NCBI GenBank assembly: GCA_025093555.1
Contig: JAIWNF010000046.1
Coordinates: 124,001 to 188,000 of the forward strand
DNA: 64,000 nt
Source of the DNA: Circinella umbellata
Lineage: Eukaryota; Mucoromycota; Mucoromycetes; Mucorales; Lichtheimiaceae
Reading direction: 5' to 3'
Part shown: in pieces, positions 57,978 to 64,000 of the stretch
Numbering within the stretch: position 1 is the first letter of the stretch
How the letters are laid out: the number at the start of each line of letters is the position of its first letter
Made by a program: the position numbers and the translations under genes
The notes under the pieces: model-generated
Told to the model about the DNA's origin: nothing
Seen by the model: only the letters and a program-made list of their open reading frames with translations
Database searches by the model: none

Positions 57978-60847
57978 CTAAAAGTTTTGAGCATAAGCTT
58001 GATTAGCACCGGAATATGGTTGTTGAGGAGGATATTGTGGATAAGCAGCTGTTTGTGGATGTTGTTGTTGAGGAGTCACTGGTGTAGTTATACCATATGA
58101 ATAGTTCTGTACTTGTTCAGACTGTTGTTGCTGCTGTTGCAATGGGTAAGGAGTAGAGTAAGCTTGTTGCGAAGGGTATGACACAGTTGTGCTAGTGGGC
58201 TGAACTGGAGGATACTGAGGTTGTTGCTGAACAACTTGATCAGTAGATGGTGACTGGGATGGTTGTGGTTGTTGTGGTTGCTGCACAGAAGTAGATTCAG
58301 GATAACCATAAGCAGACTGAGCTACTTGTTGCTGAGGCTGCTGTTGTGACACTGATGAATATTGCTGTTGACTTCCTGGGGAAGCTTGAGCTTGTGGATA
58401 TCCCTGCGGATATCCCGCTGATTGTTGTTGCTGGGGAGGTTGTTGTTGATAACCTTGGAAACTGTTTTCCTGCGGGGGAGCACTAGTATACATTCCCTGT
58501 TGAGGTTGTTGCTGTTGTGGAGTATATGGTTGTGGGGGTTGTTGCTGCTGGATTTGCTGTGGATATATGCCATAACTTTGAGGTTGAGGTGCTGGGTAGT
58601 CATGAACTAAATAATAATAATAATAATAATAATTTTTTAGCAAATTAGATGGTAATAAAAAACAGCCACCAGGCTATTAATTTCTACTTGCCATTCGAAC
58701 CACCTGGTGTAGTATACTTGGCAAGCGATGTTCCCAACATTCTATCATACATGGTTCGAGCATGCAAGAATTTCTCGTTCAAAGCAACCAATTCATCTAC
58801 GAGATGAGAAAAAAAATTAGTATGTATATTGCCCATAGTTGTTTCTTCATCCGCCACCGAAAAATCCCAATCAGAAGATAACGGAAAGAAACAATGAAGT
58901 ATTTAATGCGTGAGGTATACATTACCCTTCTTTAAACTGTATTTCTCAATCAATCGTACAAGCTTAGGCCGAATAGTAAGAGAGTTATTATACAAGTTTT
59001 GTAACTCTTCATTCTCTGAGAATGCGTCCTTTTGTGGATCAATACGTGATAGCATATCCAATAAACGATCAACATTTTGAAGTTCTCCCATGACTTCAGC
59101 TTCCATTTGTGCTTCTTTGAGTAGATCACTTGGAGATGGATCTACGATTTTTTCCTATTTTTTATGCATATTTTATTATTAGAATATATATACTATTTCA
59201 TTCACAATCCTTACTCTGGCTTCAGCTTCTTTTGCTGTTTTTTATTACTGTTTATACATACCACATAGTTCACAGGAAAAATACCCATCTGTCCTCGTAA
59301 TTCACCCTTCCACCAATCACGATATACGCTTTCAATGACCCGAATAATATCACCCTTTTGAAAGCCTAATTCACCTTGTTCAGTAGGCTGAAAGTCATAC
59401 AATGCTCGAACTCTTGATACTTTCGGTGCAGCATCTTGTTTAGGCTATATATAATCGCATTTGCAATGTTACTCAATTATTATCCGCAAAAAAACATTAA
59501 TTGTTTTTGATGTATATATGTGTATACCTTAGGTGCAGAGGTAGCATTCTGCGATACTTCGGATGATGCAGAGGTAGCTGCTGCCTTAGCAACAGATGAG
59601 GATGCCTGCCATGTGAAAAGAAACATATATAAATTAGTTTCCGTCAATCAAAACATCTTTTTGTCCCAGGAATCTATCTGCCTTTACCCGATAAGTGGAC
59701 CGGTTCTCGGTCTCAGATAATGATAATGCAAGAGCCAATTGAAGCTCTTCCTCCTCTTTTTGTTTATCCGTCTCTGTCTAGTAAATATAAGATTGACATT
59801 CCAAGGATATAAATAACAATATTATTAGAATACCCTTAAACCTTATCTATTTATATATTTTACCTGGGTATATTCTTTCTTTGGTTTTTGAGGGTTGGGA
59901 AATTGAATTCCTTCTGCACGTAATGAATGATACACTTCATTCATAAGCCCAAGGCTCGAGTCAGTGCTAAATTCCAAGGAGCAAACCTGGATGAGTTCAA
60001 GAGCCCGTTTACGTACGCTCTCATGGGTGGTCTAAATTTTATATATCCAAAAGTGAACATACATATTCAACCCTGATCTACTACTGTCTCACTCTACCCT
60101 TTTTTCCCTTTACCTTATCATGGATAAGTTTACTTAACGCAGTAGTAAAAGCACGAGACGAGATTTCTCGATGGACTGTGATCTCACAATTCTTAACCAA
60201 TGATTCCGATAACTAAAGTATTAAATCATTCCAAACACAGATCAATATGTAGCAAGCAAACATGAGAAGCTGATAGGTTAAAACATAGAAGTATAAACTT
60301 ACTGCCAACGCATACAGTTGAACGTTTGCATTTCGACTAGTAAATCGTTTTATGACAGCACCAACACAATCTCGAGCACTATACAGACAATTTTATTTGA
60401 AGTTAGAAGATATACTTGATTATTGCCAAGAAAAAACTCAAAAAAAGAAGGGGGGCGATTTGAAAGATGAACAAAATGGACAAGATAAAAAAAATAGAGA
60501 AAAAAGTGATTAAGACAGCAAAACTACACTCCCATATTTATTCTAATCGATTAACCTACTTTTCTGGTGTTCCTCGAGAAACTTTGTCACAAACACCAAG
60601 AATTAACTCCCAGTTTTCAGAAGTGAGATTCTCATTTGTCGCAGCAGCTATTTGAAAAATGAGAAGTTAATATTTTTCCTTGGCGCTCTTTTGTCTCTTT
60701 CCAAAATTCCACATCTCTCAAAATAATATTAATAAAAATAATAAAAAGTCTTTTCTTTTAAAAAAAAAACCAAGAAAAAATACTAGATATATTTGTGTGT
60801 AATTTCTTACCGACGGATTCTTCAAATGGGTTAGCTTTTGCAAACAT
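57978..60847 (-). CDS. HSE1: ESCRT-0 subunit Hse1 (STAM homologue)
   Basis: Eleven exons (60847-60811, 60647-60560, 60378-60303, 60212-60114, 60031-59864, 59777-59688, 59605-59528, 59444-59262, 59154-58926, 58796-58692, 58606-57978) join in frame to 593 residues. Domains in order: VHS (1 to ~145; ENWELILGVCDKV, LVKNCEITVHREISS), a ubiquitin-interacting motif EEEELQLALALSLSE (~164-178), SH3 (~221-273; ALYDFQP..GDIIRVIE..DWWKGE..GIFPVNYV), a GAT-like helical core (274-384), and a Pro/Gln/Tyr-rich tail. With Vps27 this protein binds ubiquitylated cargo on endosomes for sorting into multivesicular bodies. Intron 10 uses a GC-AG pair, the only such intron in the modelled genes. Confidence 0.95.
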
Positions 60848-61312
60848 GCAGGAATAAAGAGTAAAAGAAAAAGTGAGTTGTTTCTTCGAGGTTAAATCAA
60901 GCGGGACAAAAAAAAAGAACAGGAATTTTATTCTCTCTTGTAGTTTTCCTATGACTAGTTGTACACTCCGCTATAAAATTGTTGCATAGTAAATCAAACT
61001 TTCGTACTACCACCTCAAAAAGTAACACAGCCGCTTGTTCTTCATCATGCATTATCATTGTCATACTAATAAGAAAAAAAGTCATAATCATAATAGCATA
61101 ATAGTTGAGCATGATTGTATATTAAAAGATCTTAGTCCAATATTTTTACACATGTATAGTATTATAGTTCAATGGTAGAGCATGAAAAAAGAAGCCATTG
61201 TATAGGGTTATGGTTATCATATAATAATATAAGTGAGTGAAACAGTAAGTTTCTAGAAAGCTACGTACAAAATAAAACATAGTACCGATTCCATTCATCA
61301 ACATATACTTAC
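60848..61312. other. HSE1 upstream region
   Basis: Promoter side of HSE1. On the minus strand the open frame of the adjacent decayed gene runs on past its donor without clear coding character. No separate gene. Confidence 0.35.
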
Positions 61313-61898
61313 TCAAGGTCTTTGCTATAGTGCCGCTCGATCGAGGACTATTGCTATTTGAAGCTGTAGTAATTGTAGAGGTGCTTCGATTTGATGTCAC
61401 GACTGTTGTTGCTGTATCGTTCAGGACGACGCCCACCACTATCAAAAAACAAAAAAAAATAACTGGAAATATCTTAGCACTTTGAAACGGTGCAGTTTTC
61501 TGAGAGATTGTTTCCGCGGGAGGAATATCATGAACCAATAGATATTCTATATTCCGTGTTGAAGGCGACTCATAGAGTGACTGCGTTGCTGTGTTCCTTG
61601 TTCAGGTCGAAACTGCAACTCGTTTATTCGTTGGATCTCTATTATAATTGTTTACTAGAATAATGGTGGAAATTTTCAGTTGATCAAGTGGTGAGTGGTG
61701 ACAAAGAATGTCATCCGGTTTCACCATAGTTTATTGTCCCTCGATAGTACCTTCTCGACTGTTTTCATTTACTATTGTTAGAGTGGGAGTTGTTGGTGAT
61801 TGACGATCTCGAATAGCTTTATTTAATGTAAATTGATAGTTATCTTGTTAATCAGGCTGTGACGACTTTTGCTTCTCATTTGCTGTTGTAGTTGACAT
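61313..61898 (-). pseudogene. decayed gene for a Ser/Thr-rich membrane protein
   Basis: From ATG 61898 one minus-strand frame (MSTTTANEKQKSSQPD) runs about 195 codons to a GTAAGT donor at 61312 with only three internal stops (two TAA, one TGA), far fewer than chance in such AT-rich sequence. Recognisable pieces are RQSPTTPTLTIVNENSREG, DDILCHHSPLDQL, EYLLVHDIPPAETISQ and a hydrophobic segment IFPVIFFCFLIVVGVVL, followed by a Ser/Thr/Asn-rich stretch. All three stops would be sense codons if a C had become T. No family recognised. An intact gene with introns over the stops is less likely. Confidence 0.45.
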
Positions 61899-62369
61899 TG
61901 TTGACAATCAGCAAACGATAATGTTCCGCCAATAACTTGGTGCTTTTCATCCGTTTGATCATTTATAGCTGTATTGTTTTTTTCATCTTCTCTTTGGTTT
62001 CTAATCCAATTTTTAAGTATTTGAACCTAGAAACGGCCCATATAATATTTACCTACATAAAAAGTCGGTCAGTGTAAAAGTTAAGCATCTAGTAACATAA
62101 TGCATGGATAATATGATAAAGTAACAGTGGCAAAGAAAGAGCACCAACAACACCACAGCTACTTTAAGCACGCATATAATACATTAATCAATGGAATACC
62201 CATGGAAACAGTTTTGATCGCACCACAATACTACTCATCATTATTATGATTATTATTTTTTGCGTGTCAAACACCATTGAAAGCGTTAATTAATATATAT
62301 AGTCGCTAGCAGCAATAAATTAAAACCAAAAAAGGTAAATGACTTACCATTATTGCTATCGTATCTTAC
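61899..62369. other. spacer with another short coding-like block
   Basis: A minus-strand stretch after acceptor TTTCTAG near 62033 reads VQILKNWIRNQREDEKNN and on to about 61820 in a different frame from the pseudogene. It does not join in phase to the exon at 62370-62524. Relationship unresolved. Confidence 0.25.
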
Positions 62370-62524
62370 TTGTTAAATCGCCATTGACCAAGTCCATCTG
62401 GCTCGGGTAAAGATACAGGCCATGTATGGTACACGAGAAACAAATAGACATAAAAGGCACCTAAATACATACATAAACATATTAATGAACACAATAGAGA
62501 CAATAGGTCTTCTCGAGATGCGAA
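62370..62524 (-). CDS. orphan exon of a membrane protein
   Basis: Open minus-strand block reading FASREDLLSLLC..MYLGAFYVYLFLVYHTWPV then SLPEPDGLGQWRFN, ending at a GTAAGA donor. A hydrophobic helix followed by a Pro/Gly-rich segment is clearly protein-like. The upstream exon or start and the partner downstream exon were not found in phase. It could be the 5' part of the decayed gene at 61313-61898. Family not recognised. Confidence 0.35.
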
Positions 62525-63384
62525 TTATTTTTTGGTGTTCCTAAAATGGAAAACCAATGGTTCTCTATAAATGGATTTGTATAACTCGGGCTTTGGAAAG
62601 TGTTATACTACCCTGGAACGCGTGAAGTAATGAGATTTTTTACTTCTTTTTTTTACGTATTTGACAAAATAAAGATCCATGTTTTGGATGACGATCCGAC
62701 GACAGATTCTTGGTTTGTTGTATTTCAATCACAAATTTCAATAAGTCATTCGATTGTCAAAAGAGACCAGCAACTTACGTTAAGGAATCATACCATGAAG
62801 AAGAAGGAGGTAGCATTAAGTTACAGTAATCAGTAACACTAAACAAAGTAAATAGTGTAAAAACTCAAGTAAAAACGCAAATTCTTTTGTCTGTACGAGT
62901 CTATGTCGTACTAGTCGCTTTAGTATGATTAAAATGGAAATCAGAGAGTGAAAAAACATGAAAAAAGTGTGTTTTTTCATTTTTTGGTTTTCGATATATG
63001 GAGAACCATTTGGGGGACATTTCTATTTAAAGTAAAGCAAAAGTCGGGGGGTCTAGTTTAAAAAAATTAATTCGCAACTCGAGAGAACTATAACTATTTA
63101 TGTAGTTCATTTTGAAATTAATTATAGGCAGTGTAACCCGCATCCTCTCCCTGTCAACATATGCAAAATAGATCGAGAACACTTGTATTTAAATTATATA
63201 AAACTATAGCAAGCTTAAAAATATGTAATGTGTGCTAATATAAAAGTTTAACTTTATAATAAAAATATATTTGGGTTATGATTAATAATAATAATAATAA
63301 TAATAATAGTAATAAGATGGATGATGGTTTGATACGTATCTTATCAATAACTGTTGCTAGTCCAAATGTGGCGGCGCAAACTTG
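62525..63384. other. intergenic region with AAT microsatellite
   Basis: No supported gene. An (AAT)n run lies at about 63281-63307. A plus-strand open frame at 62600-62836 lacks any recognisable motif. Confidence 0.4.
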
Positions 63385-63712
63385 TTACCAAAAAAAACTG
63401 GTCTTCTCCATCGTGCATTTGTAAGCCATTTTCTGTTGTTTGTTCATAAAATTACGTCAGAATTAAAAAAGAATAGGTTTGGACATGTATCTGGTTATGG
63501 AAATGGCCAGTATTCATAAAACTGCTAAGACTCGTCAGTTCATCTGTGACCATAGTCATCTACCACGTTTCTTGGCACCATATACAACTCTATTTTTGAA
63601 TTCTCATCAAGGAGCGCTGCGCGCAAATATAAATTGGGGTATGGTACACAGAACCCTACTTTGAGAAAAAAAATCTCACCTGATGCATTGAAGGAGCACC
63701 TTAGTCACTACT
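63385..63712 (+). pseudogene. Tc1/mariner-like (DDE_3) transposase fragment
   Basis: A plus-strand frame reads HFLLFVHKITSELKKN and, after a frame change near 63476, DMYLVMEMASIHKTAKTRQF and HLPRFLAPYTTLFLNS. This is the order seen in Tc1/mariner-type DDE_3 transposases (YxVMDNASIHK, then LPPYSPxLNP). The conserved Asp of the first motif is Glu here and the second motif is degraded. A third block near 63665-63712 (RKKISPDALKEHLSHY) continues the element. Clearly inactive. Confidence 0.6.
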
Positions 63713-64000
63713 GAAAACTATAAGAATTATATTCGTTATTTGTAAAGTACTTCAGTAAGTGTATTAATATCGAGAAAATTTAATTGTAATGTATAATATA
63801 TATTTATAATGTATACATTTTCTTTCAAAAGGACTTATACGGCTGTTATACTGAATGATCGAAAAAATCACACTGATCCAACGAAGTTTGTATTAATCTC
63901 TTAAGAACTTCACTAAAATAATATATTGCTTGTACAAATATAACCGCGTTAAAATCTGGTTTTGATGGTAAACAACGTCGATCTGTGTAACTATCCCCAA
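63713..64000. other. right-edge non-coding sequence
   Basis: AT-rich. A short coding-like piece near 63830-63900 (YTAVILNDRKNHTDP) may be the tail of the mariner-like fragment. Confidence 0.3.

Noticed and set aside
61150..61215. tRNA-like D-arm sequence (TAGTTCAATGGTAGAGCAT)
   Set aside because: The 3' half does not give an anticodon stem, a TTCGA loop or an acceptor stem, so it is not a tRNA gene.

Overview
This is nuclear DNA from a eukaryote, most likely an early-diverging fungus of the Mucoromycota (Mucorales-like). That assignment is an inference from style and gene content; no rRNA or other marker is present. The sequence is AT-rich, and its genes are cut by many short GT-AG introns, mostly 45-110 nt. 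Single-copy fungal housekeeping genes sit beside several kinds of decayed transposon. I saw no bacterial operons, ribosome binding sites, CRISPR arrays or complete tRNA/rRNA genes.

Layout. 1-6.7 kb: two paralogous GNAT-type acetyltransferase-like genes, both on the minus strand, separated by a nearly 5 kb DNA transposon. The transposon carries an intact-looking zinc-finger plus Tnp2-like transposase gene and long degenerate terminal inverted repeats. 6.7-13.5 kb: gene-poor, low-complexity DNA with one probable small spliced coding fragment. 13.5-16.2 kb: an unrecognised 642-residue protein (hydrophobic N-terminus, acidic tail, internal duplication) with three ~210 bp repeats upstream. 17.2-29.2 kb: a compact housekeeping block with two convergent Nudix genes, the nucleoporin Nup155/Nup170 (17 exons, 1306 aa) and amidophosphoribosyltransferase ADE4 (7 exons, 508 aa). 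29.9-51 kb: accessory DNA with decayed genes, a MULE-type transposase, a non-LTR retrotransposon with ORF1 and ORF2 remnants, two short inverted-repeat elements and a frameshifted piggyBac-like transposase. 52.4-60.9 kb: a second housekeeping block with an FAD-dependent phenol-hydroxylase-like monooxygenase, a secreted trypsin-like protease, mitochondrial tryptophanyl-tRNA synthetase and the ESCRT-0 subunit Hse1/STAM. 61-64 kb: a decayed gene, an orphan membrane-protein exon and a mariner-like transposase fragment.

Exon models for Nup155, ADE4, both Nudix genes, TrpRS, Hse1, the protease and the Tnp2-like gene were assembled by hand. Each closes in one reading frame at every junction, which is strong internal support. 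The monooxygenase also closes, but only with a non-standard donor at one junction. The housekeeping genes do not form a pathway: they serve nuclear pores, purine synthesis, mitochondrial translation, endosomal sorting and nucleotide or inositol pyrophosphate metabolism.

The least ordinary items are the 642-aa duplicated protein with its spliced downstream region and triplicated upstream repeat, the second Nudix protein with an altered catalytic box, and a recurring pattern in which most premature stops in decayed genes could be explained by C-to-T changes.
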